Source: Dialister sp. UBA734 (lineage in GTDB: Bacteria > Bacillota > Negativicutes > Veillonellales > Dialisteraceae). Taken from it: DNA of 10,327 bases. The notes below the pieces were generated by a model. The model was given only the letters and a program-made list of their open reading frames with translations. It had not been told where the DNA came from and ran no database searches. Shown piece by piece: positions 1 through 6,500 of the stretch. Each line of letters opens with the position of its first letter. The first letter of the stretch is position 1. The translations under genes and the position numbers were made by a program. The DNA is taken from the NCBI GenBank assembly GCA_002297935.1, contig DBLC01000034.1, forward strand, positions 1-10,327. Reading direction: 5' to 3'.

Positions 1-53
1 TTGGAAATCAAATGCATAGAAATACGAGCTATCCTGAAAATACCTTTGCACTC

Positions 54-114
54 ATTGTTGTTGGTTGTTAGTTGTTTGGAGCCAGACAACCAACAACTAA
101 CAACCAACAACAAT
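54..114. repeat. Hairpin made of heptad repeats (AACAACN family)
   Basis: Positions 54-76 and 92-114 are exact reverse complements (23 bp) around a 15-nt centre. Each arm is itself built from 7-bp units: TTGTTGG and TTGTTAG on the left, CAACTAA and CAACCAA on the right. The two arms are therefore an inverted pair of the same heptad array. There is no following T-run, so a classical terminator is unlikely. A second array of the same family lies at 523-553. Confidence 0.85.
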
Positions 115-167
115 CGCTCATTTAGTTCCTTACTGCTGAAAGAAGTGAATTAATGACCAGCCACTAC

Positions 168-302
168 GTACCGAGTTCTTTCAATACAATCTGCACAAAG
201 GCAAAACGTCATGGGTTTAAGGTTTAGGGTTTGCGGTTAGCAATTAAACCCTAAACCAATGTCACTTTTGTTGTGGTAAGTTGGTCCCAAGGGACTCGGT
301 AC
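168..302. repeat. 135-bp palindromic intergenic element, copy 1
   Basis: The ends GTACCGAGT (168-176) and ACTCGGTAC (294-302) are perfect inverted repeats. Inside, a GGTTTAA/GGTTTAG/GGTTTGC heptad run near 217-240 faces the inverted AAACCCT/AAACCAA run near 245-260. A related copy starts at 385. I see no coding potential. The role is unknown. Confidence 0.7.
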
Positions 303-314
303 ATTAATCAACAG

Positions 315-362
315 AAAAAAGAGATTCTACGAAATATTTCAATTTCATAGAATCTCTTTTTT
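315..362. terminator. Symmetrical hairpin with A-run and T-run, possible bidirectional terminator
   Basis: The arms at 315-334 and 343-362 pair over 20 bp with one mismatch around an 8-nt loop. The outer bases are an A-run on the left and a T-run on the right, so either strand would give a stem followed by U residues. The stem itself is AT-rich. It sits downstream of yigZ (minus strand), but about 220 bp past its stop, so it could serve yigZ or a gene left of the window. Confidence 0.5.
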
Positions 363-384
363 GTTGTTTGGTGTTGGGGTTATG

Positions 385-515
385 CTCCGAGTTCTTGCTA
401 CACATTCTGCACCAATGCATAATCTCATTGGTTTAGGGTTTGCGATTAGCAGTCAAACCTTACCCCCTAAACCAATGATGTTTTCTTCAAGGCGAGTTGT
501 TTTCAAAGTTCTTGG
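385..515. repeat. Palindromic intergenic element, copy 2
   Basis: It shares the start CCGAGTTCTT and the order of internal blocks (TCTGCAC, GGTTTAGGGTTTGCG, TTAGCA, CTAAACCAATG) with the element at 168-302. The core CATTGGTTTAGGG near 436 pairs with CCCTAAACCAATG near 465. The right boundary is approximate because the terminal repeat is not as well kept as in copy 1. Confidence 0.6.
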
Positions 516-522
516 TGAGTAA

Positions 523-553
523 ACCAACAACCAACAACTAACAACTAACAACA
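523..553. repeat. Heptad array, CCAACAA/CTAACAA units
   Basis: About four 7-bp units in tandem, of the forms CCAACAA and CTAACAA. This is the same family as the arms of the hairpin at 54-114. It lies just 3' of yigZ (minus strand), next to a separate GTGACTN-type array. Confidence 0.75.
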
Positions 554-573
554 TATCTCCCAATCCCTAGCTA

Positions 574-597
574 CCAGTCACTAGTCACTAGTCACTG
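574..597. repeat. Heptad array (GTGACTN family) carrying the yigZ stop codon
   Basis: Read on the minus strand the units are GTGACTG, GTGACTA and GTGACTA. The yigZ stop codon TAG (581-583) is made by the junction of two units, and the last residues VTSD of the protein are encoded by the array. The left flank CCCAATCCCTAG recurs before the array at 9771. Confidence 0.85.
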
Positions 598-1222
598 CTA
601 TTTTCACATACACTTCATCTACTTTTTCCAGTTCCGCTTTCCCACCGGTCATATCGGTGAAGGTCTTTTCGTGTTTGGCTGCATTTTCTGGAAGGGTCAG
701 GTAGGTGATTTGCACTTTGTCGGTGAAGGAGCGATCTTCGACGCGGATATCTGTATCTTTGATATAATTCTCAAAAGCACCGACCGCGGTGTAGGGCAGG
801 GTGAGGATGTATTTCTCATAGGGGGTGTATCTCACGATGGGAGCCAGTTTGACCGTGTCTGCCAGGGACGAGCTGTAGGCCCGGGTGAGCCCGCCGGCGC
901 CCAGCTTGATGCCGCCGAAGTAGCGAGTGACGATGGATAGCACATTGGTCAGTTCTTTCATCTGTAGCACGTGGAGCATGGGGTGTCCGGCGGTACCTTG
1001 GGGTTCCCCATCGTCGCTGGATTTCTCCAGAATCCGCTCCGTGCCTAGTCGCCAGGCGTAGCAGTTATGGGTGGCGTCTTTGTATTTCTTGCGAAATACA
1101 GCGAGCTGCTCCTGGGCTTCTTCTTCAGAAGTGACAGGAATGATGTGGGTGATGAAAATGGATTTTTTGATTTCTATTTCATGGGCAAATGTTTCAGCCG
1201 GAGCGGAATAGGGAATGAGCAT
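581..1222 (-). CDS. yigZ: YigZ/IMPACT (UPF0029) family protein
   Basis: 213 residues, a normal length for bacterial YigZ-type proteins. The N-terminal UPF0029/IMPACT domain (about residues 10-125) is clear: ATHNCYAWRLG at 50-60, SDDGEPQGTAGHP at 69-81, and VTRYFGGIKLGAGGLTRAY at 98-116. The C-terminal part (about 135-205) fits the small ferredoxin-like domain common in this family. The biochemical role is not settled; eukaryotic IMPACT modulates Gcn1/Gcn2 signalling. The open frame extends to 1363, but the extra 47 residues read through a heptad repeat, while the internal ATG at 1220-1222 has AAGGAG 8 nt upstream, so I take that start. The extreme C-terminus VTSD and the stop are encoded by intergenic heptad repeats, so the ancestral end has probably been replaced. 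It lies downstream of the LysR gene on the same strand, separated by 344 bp including a large palindrome, and is probably transcribed on its own. Confidence 0.93.
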   Translation of the reverse strand: MLIPYSAPAETFAHEIEIKKSIFITHIIPVTSEEEAQEQLAVFRKKYKDATHNCYAWRLGTERILEKSSDDGEPQGTAGHPMLHVLQMKELTNVLSIVTRYFGGIKLGAGGLTRAYSSSLADTVKLAPIVRYTPYEKYILTLPYTAVGAFENYIKDTDIRVEDRSFTDKVQITYLTLPENAAKHEKTFTDMTGGKAELEKVDEVYVKIAVTSD

Positions 1223-1230
1223 GAGAGTGT

Positions 1231-1236
1231 CTCCTT
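1231..1236 (-). promoter_or_regulatory. Ribosome binding site deciding the yigZ start
   Basis: AAGGAG on the minus strand, 8 nt before the ATG at 1220-1222. I see no comparable site at the longer start at 1363, whose N-terminal extension is repeat-encoded. Confidence 0.8.
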
Positions 1237-1257
1237 TGACGATAGCGGGGAATGGAA

Positions 1258-1319
1258 TGCGTAGTGCGAAATGCGTAGTGCGGAATGGTGGAAGGGGCGC
1301 ACAATTCATAAAGCGCCCC
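1258..1319. repeat. Heptad array (TGCGTAN family) plus GC-rich hairpin
   Basis: Four units, TGCGTAG, TGCGAAA, TGCGTAG and TGCGGAA (1258-1285), are followed by TGGTGG and a hairpin GGGGCGC (1294-1300) / GCGCCCC (1313-1319) with a 12-nt loop. The same array-plus-hairpin composite occurs inverted at 6763-6831, directly at 7606-7668, and with a different heptad at 9087-9144. Palindrome A follows immediately. Confidence 0.85.
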
Positions 1320-1324
1320 AAATA

Positions 1325-1514
1325 TATAAGGTTATTGTTCTGCAGAGTACGTTTTTCTAACAAATCAACCAGACCGTGTGATGCTAGGTTATAAAAGGTT
1401 AAAAAGGTTATGAAACTATCGGAATCGTATAACCCTTTATACCCTTTTTAACCTTGTCACTGGCCGGTATGGTTCTATGTTAGAAATAGCAGGCAGCGGA
1501 CTAATAACCTTATA
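1325..1514. repeat. Long AT-rich palindromic element A
   Basis: About 190 bp. The outer arms TATAAGGTTATT (start) and AATAACCTTATA (end) are perfect inverted repeats, with further imperfect pairing inward, including TTTCTAACA near 1354 against TGTTAGAAA near 1478. An inner stem is made of 9-bp GGTTATAAA-like units at about 1386-1412 facing ATAACCCTTTATACCC at about 1429. Elements B, C and D have the same plan. No protein is encoded. It lies between lysR and yigZ and could act as a transcription barrier. Confidence 0.8.
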
Positions 1515-1566
1515 TGCCATTCGTATGCCGCACTATTTCATAATAGCGAAATAAATACCAAATCTA

Positions 1567-2445
1567 TTATACCATGTCCGCCTCCGGACACAGGGCGTGA
1601 ACGAATTTCTCCATCCCTTTGGAGAGCCGATGGTTTTTGAGGCAGAAAATGGTTTGGCTGATGGACATGTCCGGGGTGGGCAGGGGATAGAAATCCACCG
1701 TTTCGGAGGCGTCGGTTTCTTTCTGGTCCAGGAGAATGGCGATGGCCAGTTGTTCTCTGGCTAGGCGCAACGAGGAGGTGCGGGTATCCACGGAGTAGAA
1801 AATATCCGGTTGGATGTGCCAAGTGGCCGCCAGGGTGCGGAAAATATCTTCGGAACTGCGGCTCACGGCGATGGGGCGGCGGGCCAGCAGGGAAAGGATG
1901 TCGTCCGGCTGGGCAGCAAAGGATTTCGGCACCGCTGCCAAGAGAGAGGATGGGGTCTGTTTCAAAATAGTGAATTGGGACGGGTCCGGCAGGGGGGCAT
2001 TGGCGATGCCGATTTCGGAGCGCCCTTGCCGCACGTCTTCCACCAACGTAAGATGATAGGATTCGCGGATGCGGAAACATAGGTCTGGATAGGATTGGTG
2101 AAACGGCGGAAGAATATCCGATATGAGCCACGACGCATAGGACGGGGCGATGCTGAGCCGCAGGGTTCCAGACAGGCCAGCCGAGAGGGCGGTCAATTCC
2201 GCTTGGGTGTGGTCTTCCATATCGCAGATTTGCTTCGCCTGTCGGTACACAATCCATCCTGCTTCGGTGAGGGTCAAACTGTGACTGCCTCGCCGGGGTT
2301 CGATGAGGGCGGTACCATATTCTTTTTCTAGAATCTGCAGCTGCCGGGTCAAGGCCGGCTGGGCGATGTGGTACGTCTTGGCGGCTTTGTTGAATCCACC
2401 GCTCTCCACGATGGCAATGAAGTGTCGGAGAAATTCGGTATTCAT
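1567..2445 (-). CDS. LysR-family transcriptional regulator
   Basis: 292 residues, the usual LysR length. The N-terminal winged helix-turn-helix is evident: residues 1-60 contain FLRHFIAIVESGGFNKAAKTYH, then IAQPALTRQLQILEKEYG and the wing region ending in LTLTEAGWIVY. Residues about 90-290 form the effector-binding domain, starting at GTLRLSIAPS. The ATG at 2443-2445 has GAAAGGAG upstream at good spacing. The effector cannot be told from sequence. It diverges from the AEC-family transporter at 3298; LysR regulators often control a divergent neighbour, so the transporter is the most likely target, though about 850 bp with a MITE-like element separates them. A GTGACTN heptad array begins 20 bp upstream of the start, where the gene's own operator or promoter would be expected. 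Confidence 0.95.
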   Translation of the reverse strand: MNTEFLRHFIAIVESGGFNKAAKTYHIAQPALTRQLQILEKEYGTALIEPRRGSHSLTLTEAGWIVYRQAKQICDMEDHTQAELTALSAGLSGTLRLSIAPSYASWLISDILPPFHQSYPDLCFRIRESYHLTLVEDVRQGRSEIGIANAPLPDPSQFTILKQTPSSLLAAVPKSFAAQPDDILSLLARRPIAVSRSSEDIFRTLAATWHIQPDIFYSVDTRTSSLRLAREQLAIAILLDQKETDASETVDFYPLPTPDMSISQTIFCLKNHRLSKGMEKFVHALCPEADMV

Positions 2446-2465
2446 GGGACTCCTTTCTGTTTTTG

Positions 2466-2502
2466 GTAACTAGTGACTAGTGACTCGTGACTGGTGACTG
2501 GG
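2466..2502. repeat. Heptad array (GTGACTN family) upstream of lysR
   Basis: Five 7-bp units with variants GTAACTA, GTGACTA, GTGACTC and GTGACTG. It sits 20 bp before the lysR start codon. The same family occurs at 574, 3174, 4237 and 9771. Confidence 0.85.
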
Positions 2503-2636
2503 TTAGCGGTAACGAAACTAGCGGCTACCCTCTTCCTTTGGAAGGGGGCAGGGGGATAGCTCGCACTGGCGATATAAAATGTTTGTAAGAAAATCGGTGT
2601 AGGCGTCTGGCAGTAGCGGGGAGTTAGTTCTTGATC

Positions 2637-3047
2637 GTGCCACTAGCCGTGACCGTCATTTCGACCGATCCTATTCGTGCTAGATGGTATAGATGTATTG
2701 AAATGAGATGCGCCCCTGAGTGGAGAATGTTGCAGCACCAGCGTAAGGGCTTAAAGAATCTTACCATCATGTTCCGTCCAACAAAGCGATGCAGCTTGCT
2801 AGAGCTGCCCCCTCTTATGTTCTCCCCCAAAGGGGGAGATAAATTGATGATTATGTCTTGCTGCTTCTGGCATGCATAAGAGAAATAAACGGTAATGACC
2901 TGATTCATCAAGCCCTTCCCGCTGGTGCTGCGAGTCATTCGACTACGCTCAGGATAACGAAAACTCTCTTACACATCCCGTTTCAAATCTGTTATGTCAC
3001 AAAGCACAAATCCCATCGGTCGAAATGACGATTACGGTTAGCAGCAC
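2637..3047. mobile_element. MITE-like non-coding element with 33-bp terminal inverted repeats
   Basis: The left end 2637-2669 and the right end 3015-3047 are inverted copies, 28 of 33 positions identical by hand, sharing an unbroken 16-base core CGTCATTTCGACCGAT. The 411-bp interior contains a second inverted pair, GCAGCACCAGCG near 2732 and CGCTGGTGCTGC near 2920 (about 21 bp with two mismatches), and a hairpin CTCCC/GGGAG near 2822-2839. Near 2933-2955 the minus strand reads TATCCTGAGCGTAGTCGAA, a motif common in dispersed bacterial repeats. There is no transposase and no credible ORF. A clear target-site duplication was not found, so mobility is inferred only. Confidence 0.6.
2654..2840. 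repeat. Dispersed ~190-bp repeat, copy 1
   Basis: This matches 9231-9420 along its whole length in the same orientation. Shared blocks include CGTCATTTCGACCGATC, GTATTGAAATGAGATG, GCCCCTGAGTGGAGAA, TAAGGGCTTAAAGAATC and GCTAGAGCTGCCCC. Copy 1 forms the left part of the MITE-like element at 2637-3047. Confidence 0.85.
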
Positions 3048-3055
3048 ATTTGAAA

Positions 3056-3087
3056 AACCTGAGAAACCTAAGTAACCTGAGCAACCT
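3056..3087. repeat. Nonamer array (AACCTGAGN)
   Basis: Three and a half 9-bp units: AACCTGAGA, AACCTAAGT, AACCTGAGC, then AACCT. It lies directly after the right end of the MITE-like element. Related 9-bp arrays lie at 9161 and 9632 and within palindromes A and D. Confidence 0.75.
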
Positions 3088-3147
3088 ATATAGAATTCGC
3101 ATAAGTTTCACATGATATTTCTATTTCTATGATAAGTATAAATCAGA

Positions 3148-3153
3148 TATACT
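3148..3153 (+). promoter_or_regulatory. Possible -10 box for the AEC transporter gene
   Basis: TATACT lies in an AT-rich stretch 145 bp before the transporter start, the last AT-rich region before the repeat hairpin and parS. The -35 region near 3125 (TTCTAT) is poor, so this is a weak call. Confidence 0.25.
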
Positions 3154-3173
3154 ATAAGAAACAAGAGATTTTG

Positions 3174-3246
3174 GTGACTAGTGGACTGGTGACTAGTGAC
3201 TGGGATGTTTCATTCCCCGTCACGAGTCACTACTCACCAGTCACCT
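3174..3246. repeat. Inverted pair of GTGACTN heptad arrays (hairpin)
   Basis: The left arm 3174-3202 has units GTGACTA, GTGGACTG (one base inserted), GTGACTA and GTGACTG. The right arm 3219-3246 has GTCACGA, GTCACTA, CTCACCA and GTCACCT, the inverted form. They would pair as an imperfect stem around a 16-nt centre, and a transcript of the AEC gene from upstream would carry this stem in its leader. Confidence 0.85.
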
Positions 3247-3254
3247 ATACAGAA

Positions 3255-3270
3255 TGTTTCACGTGAAACA
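3255..3270. other. parS: parS centromere site (perfect)
   Basis: TGTTTCACGTGAAACA is a perfect 16-bp palindrome and matches the chromosomal parS consensus TGTTNCACGTGAAACA bound by ParB/Spo0J. The flanks A and T extend the symmetry to 18 bp. It lies 27 bp before the AEC gene start codon. Two near-identical sites follow at 4295 and 5995. Confidence 0.9.
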
Positions 3271-3285
3271 TGACAATATTTCATG

Positions 3286-3291
3286 AAGGAG
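3286..3291 (+). promoter_or_regulatory. Ribosome binding site deciding the AEC gene start
   Basis: AAGGAG ends 6 nt before the ATG at 3298. The frame also has an ATG at 3283, but the ribosome binding site would then lie inside the coding sequence, so 3298 is preferred. Confidence 0.8.
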
Positions 3292-3297
3292 AATCGT

Positions 3298-4236
3298 ATG
3301 GACGCTATATTACAAGGATTGTCGGGAATTTTTGAAGTGGTACTCATCGCTGGATTGGGATTTTTCTTGAACAAGAAGGGCTGGTTCTGGGAGAATGCCG
3401 GGAAGGATTTGACGAAGCTCACCATGACGGTGGCGCTCCCGCCTTTGATGGTGTATTCGCTGTATTCCAATTTCACCCATGAGGAGCTGATTGCCACGGC
3501 GCCGGATTTGCTTTTGCCTTTTGCGTCTATTTTTGTAGCTTACCTGGCAGGACGGCTTTTGGCGGCGTTGCTTCATATCCGCAAGGGACGGCGGGGGATT
3601 TTTATTTGCACCTGCTGCATCGCCAATGCGATTTTTATCGGTTTGCCGGTCAATGTGGCTCTTTTCGGCGAATCCAGCGTGCCGTCTTGTATGTTGTACT
3701 ACATCGCCAATACGGCCATGTTCTGGGGCCTGGGGGCGTATCTGATTGTGCAGGACGCCGGTGGGGAGCGCCATTTCACTTTGAAAGAAATGCTGATGAA
3801 ATTACGGACTCCACCGCTGATGGGATTCTTGGCTGGCGTCATTTTGCTTCTTCTCAATGTGCCGCTTCCTCATTTTGCTCTGACGGCTATGAAATATGTA
3901 GGTGGCATGGCGACGCCGATGGCACTCATCGTGATCGGTATGCAGATGAGCCAGATTCCGCTGTCCACCATTCACTTCGACCGAGAACTGGTGGGGGCCA
4001 TGTTTGGTCGCTTCATCCTGTCGCCGCTCTGCCTCTTCCTGCTGCTGCCCTGGATTCATGTGTCCGATATGTCGTCCAAAGTGTTCCTCATGCAGGCCGG
4101 TATGCCCGCCATGACGAACATGACCATCCTGGCCTATTCCGTTGGCGCTGATGCAGAATACTCCACCACCATCAACTGCGTGTCTTTGGCGTTGGGCGTT
4201 TTCTTTATTCCTCTGTATATGTTTTTGCTCAATTAG
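3298..4236 (+). CDS. AEC-family (auxin efflux carrier) membrane transporter
   Basis: 312 residues, typical for bacterial AEC permeases (Pfam Mem_trans). About ten hydrophobic segments in two groups are separated by a hydrophilic stretch near residues 153-170. Family-like features are an N-terminal half with TVALPPLMVYSL (44-55), the conserved ANAIFIGLPVNVALFGE (109-125), and a C-terminal half with MATPMALIVIGMQMSQ (204-219) and MPAMTNMTILAYSVGAD (269-285). Bacterial members are often annotated as exporters or importers of malate, malonate or other carboxylates; the substrate here is not readable from sequence. The gene diverges from the LysR regulator at 1567-2445, which may control it. A perfect parS lies 27 bp upstream, between the expected promoter and the ribosome binding site. 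The stop codon directly abuts a heptad array. Confidence 0.92.
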   Translation: MDAILQGLSGIFEVVLIAGLGFFLNKKGWFWENAGKDLTKLTMTVALPPLMVYSLYSNFTHEELIATAPDLLLPFASIFVAYLAGRLLAALLHIRKGRRGIFICTCCIANAIFIGLPVNVALFGESSVPSCMLYYIANTAMFWGLGAYLIVQDAGGERHFTLKEMLMKLRTPPLMGFLAGVILLLLNVPLPHFALTAMKYVGGMATPMALIVIGMQMSQIPLSTIHFDRELVGAMFGRFILSPLCLFLLLPWIHVSDMSSKVFLMQAGMPAMTNMTILAYSVGADAEYSTTINCVSLALGVFFIPLYMFLLN

Positions 4237-4266
4237 GTGACTGATGACTCGTGACTGGTGACTGGG
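4237..4266. repeat. Heptad array (GTGACTN family) abutting the AEC stop codon
   Basis: Four units with variants GTGACTG, ATGACTC and GTGACTG start at the first base after the TAG stop. A parS variant and palindrome B follow. Confidence 0.85.
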
Positions 4267-4294
4267 GGTTAGACAATGGAATTGGCTAGAGGTA

Positions 4295-4310
4295 TGTTTC
4301 ACGGGAAACA
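4295..4310. other. parS: parS-like site, one mismatch
   Basis: TGTTTCACGGGAAACA differs from the perfect palindrome at one central base (T to G). Its reverse complement is exactly the site at 5995-6010. It keeps the flanking A and T. It is intergenic, between the AEC and ABC transporter genes. Confidence 0.8.
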
Positions 4311-4318
4311 TGAGAGAA

Positions 4319-4495
4319 AAGGGTTATGGTTCTACTGATTTATTGTATCTAACAAAGTGGTTTTAGGGCTTGTGACTGGGTTAAAAGGTTATGAAAGGGT
4401 TATGGGATTCCGGTATTCCCATAACCCTTTTTAACCTTTTGACAGGCGGTATGATTTCTTTGTTGGGTAAAGAAATCAGCAGAACAATAACCCTT
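4319..4495. repeat. Long palindromic element B
   Basis: The outer arms AAGGGTTAT (4319-4327) and ATAACCCTT (4487-4495) are perfect inverted repeats. The next block TTCTACTGATTT (near 4330) pairs with AAATCAGCAGAA with one mismatch. The inner stem has GGTTATGAAAGGGTTATGGG (about 4387-4406) facing CCCATAACCCTTTTTAACC (about 4418-4436). A small hairpin GATTTCTTT/AAAGAAATC lies near 4453-4478. It shares the plan of A, C and D, including a TCTAACAAAG box. Confidence 0.8.
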
Positions 4496-4562
4496 AGCCA
4501 AGCGGTATCCTTTTTTATGAGAAAATCCTATGTCCGCATCGTATAACCCTTTTCGCATGTAG

Positions 4563-4568
4563 TATAAT
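4563..4568 (+). promoter_or_regulatory. Possible -10 box for the ABC transporter gene
   Basis: A perfect TATAAT 41 bp before the start codon would give a leader of about 35 nt. No good -35 hexamer is visible at 16-18 bp spacing, so strength is uncertain. Confidence 0.4.
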
Positions 4569-4609
4569 ACATACAACTTGTCTCTTTGGGTTACGAAAAG
4601 GAAGTTTTT

Positions 4610-6301
4610 ATGAAATCTACCACATGGAATGGATCGTTTTTGAAATCTCTATTTCATCTGACCGCGCGGTATTGGCAGTCGGAGGAGAAGAAAAGTGCCT
4701 ATGCGTACTTGGCGGGCATTGTGCTTCTCACCATCGCGGCGGTGTACATGACGTTGCTCTTGAATGACTGGTTCAATGAATTTTACAGTGCTTTGCAGAA
4801 TTATGACAGCGACGCGGTGTATCACGGGCTTTTGAAATTTACCGGCCTGGCTTTTGCGCACATTGCCTTTGCGGTCTATGGGTACTACTTGCAGCAGAAG
4901 TTGTCTCTGCGGTGGCGGCAGTGGATGACCCGGGAATATTTGTCTCGTTGGACGGCCCACGATATGTACTACCGGATGGAAATGTTTTCCAAAGGGGAAG
5001 CGGATAACCCGGATCAGCGTATTTCCGAAGATATCAATTTATTTACATCCCGCACGCTGTCATTCATGTCGGGGCTGTTGAAAGCCATCACCACCATTTT
5101 CTGCTTCATCTTTGTGCTCTGGGGCCTGTCGGAACCGCTGGCCTTTATGGTGGGCGACAGCGAATACCACGTGTACGGCTACTTGGTGTGGACCGCCCTG
5201 GCCTATTCCATTGTGGGCACTTGGATTACCCACCGCGTGGGGCATCGGCTGGTGGCCCTCAATGTGGTGCAGCAGAAACTGGAAGCCAACTTCCGTTATG
5301 CCATGGTGCGGCTTCGGGAGACTGCGGAAAGTGTGGCCTTTTATGAAGGGGCACCCCGGGAAAATGGGATTCTGCGCCATCGATTCCAAAAATTGGTAGT
5401 GAATACCCTCTACATCATCCAGAAACAAAAACAGCTGTCCTGGCTCACCAATTCCTACGGGCAGATTGCCATCATTTTTCCTTTCGTAGTGGCGGCGCCG
5501 CGGTATCTATCCAAAAGTATTTCCCTGGGCGGCCTCATGCAGGTAGCCAACTGCTTTGGCAAAGTGCAGGAATCCATGTCGTATTTCGTGGACGTGTACG
5601 CTTCCTTGGCGGAATGGCAGTCCTGCGCGGAACGACTGCTCACCTTTGACCGCCATATAGAAAGCATTTATAAGGAAACGGAACAGGAAGAGCAGGGGCT
5701 GCAGCGGAAGGAAATCCAAGATACGCTGCAACTTCATGATGTAGAAATAGGACTGCCCACCGGTCGGATTCTCCTGTCCCATATGAACTGCACCATTCAC
5801 CAGGGTGAAAAGGTGATCATCAAAGGACCGTCGGGGAAAGGGAAATCCACCTTGCTCCGGACGCTGGCGGGTTTCTGGCCTTATGCGAAAGGGCAAATGG
5901 TCCTTCCGCCGAAAGAAGAAACCATGTTTATTCCTCAGAAACCCTACATGCCCATGGGTACCCTTTTGGAAGCGGCGGCCTATCCGGCGGACCATGTTTC
6001 CCGTGAAACATTGGAACCCTTGCTGGACCAGTGCGGCTTGTCTCATTTGAAAGACATGCTGGACACCGAAGGGGACTGGAGCCACATCCTCTCCTTGGGA
6101 GAACAGCAGAAATTGGCCTTCGTCCGCATTTTCCTCCGAAAGCCCAAATGGGTTTTCCTGGACGAAGCCACCTCCGCCATGGATGAAGAAACAGAAAACA
6201 ATCTCTACGGCCGCCTGGTTGCCCTCCCCGGCATTACCGTCATCAGCGTAGGCCACCGGTCGACGCTGGATAGATGGCATACTCTAGCGGTTACATTGTG
6301 A
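4610..6301 (+). CDS. SbmA/YddA/ABCD-type ABC transporter, fused permease and ATPase
   Basis: 563 residues, like E. coli YddA. Residues 1-345 are the transmembrane domain, with hydrophobic segments near 32-51, 73-92, 152-172, 188-206 and 284-296 and the DNPDQRISED motif (132-141) typical of this peroxisomal/SbmA-like exporter class. Residues about 372-563 are the ATPase: Walker A GPSGKGKST (406-414), Q-loop IPQKP with Q443, signature LSLGEQQ (494-500), Walker B WVFLDEA with D518 and E519, and switch histidine H549. All catalytic residues are present. Relatives move peptide antibiotics, vitamin B12 or acyl-CoA; the substrate here is unknown. The frame could open with TTG at 4586, but GGAAG at 4601 followed by the ATG at 4610 is better. 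A parS variant is embedded in codons 462-467 (HVSRET), between the Q-loop and the signature motif. It is likely to act as a homodimer in the inner membrane. Confidence 0.92.
   Translation: MKSTTWNGSFLKSLFHLTARYWQSEEKKSAYAYLAGIVLLTIAAVYMTLLLNDWFNEFYSALQNYDSDAVYHGLLKFTGLAFAHIAFAVYGYYLQQKLSLRWRQWMTREYLSRWTAHDMYYRMEMFSKGEADNPDQRISEDINLFTSRTLSFMSGLLKAITTIFCFIFVLWGLSEPLAFMVGDSEYHVYGYLVWTALAYSIVGTWITHRVGHRLVALNVVQQKLEANFRYAMVRLRETAESVAFYEGAPRENGILRHRFQKLVVNTLYIIQKQKQLSWLTNSYGQIAIIFPFVVAAPRYLSKSISLGGLMQVANCFGKVQESMSYFVDVYASLAEWQSCAERLLTFDRHIESIYKETEQEEQGLQRKEIQDTLQLHDVEIGLPTGRILLSHMNCTIHQGEKVIIKGPSGKGKSTLLRTLAGFWPYAKGQMVLPPKEETMFIPQKPYMPMGTLLEAAAYPADHVSRETLEPLLDQCGLSHLKDMLDTEGDWSHILSLGEQQKLAFVRIFLRKPKWVFLDEATSAMDEETENNLYGRLVALPGITVISVGHRSTLDRWHTLAVTL
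5995..6010. other. parS: parS-like site inside the ABC transporter gene
   Basis: TGTTTCCCGTGAAACA has one mismatch to the palindrome and is the exact reverse complement of the site at 4295. It overlaps the codons for HVSRET. In-gene parS sites are known in other bacteria, where coding and ParB-binding constraints overlap. Confidence 0.8.
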
Positions 6302-6330
6302 GTAACATTCGGCATGTAACGGGCTGGTAA

Positions 6331-6500
6331 AAGGTTATGATTCTGCAGATTTCGAAAATTTAACAAAGTCAAACTACCGCCATGTGCAAGGTTATAAAAG
6401 GTTATACAGGTTATGTTGTATGGAGAATAACCCTTTATAACCGTATACGTGGCGGTATTTTTGTATGTTGAATCATCGGAATCTGCAGCGTCATAACCTT
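6331..6500. repeat. Long palindromic element C
   Basis: The outer arms AAGGTTATGA (6331-6340) and TCATAACCTT (6491-6500) are perfect. CTGCAGAT near 6343 pairs with ATCTGCAG near 6481. The inner arms CAAGGTTATAAAAGGTTAT (about 6389-6407) face ATAACCCTTTATAACCG (about 6426-6442), with a further ACCGCCA / TGGCGGT pair outside them. It begins 30 bp after the ABC gene stop and could halt transcription from it. Confidence 0.8.

Noticed and set aside
54..600. CRISPR array suggested by repeated units
   Set aside because: Units are 7 bp in direct tandem without spacers, and no cas genes are present.
1223..1363. N-terminal extension of yigZ
   Set aside because: The extra 47 residues are encoded by the heptad array and hairpin; the internal ATG has a proper ribosome binding site.
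1810..2331. Plus-strand open frames opposite lysR
   Set aside because: They are antisense shadows of a well-supported LysR gene and have no recognisable features.
2624..2938. Open frames on both strands inside the MITE-like element
   Set aside because: They simply follow the repeat sequence, have no domain-like composition and no good ribosome binding site.
3207..3222. TGTTTCATTCCCCGTC as another parS
   Set aside because: Only the left half matches; the right half GTGAAACA is absent.
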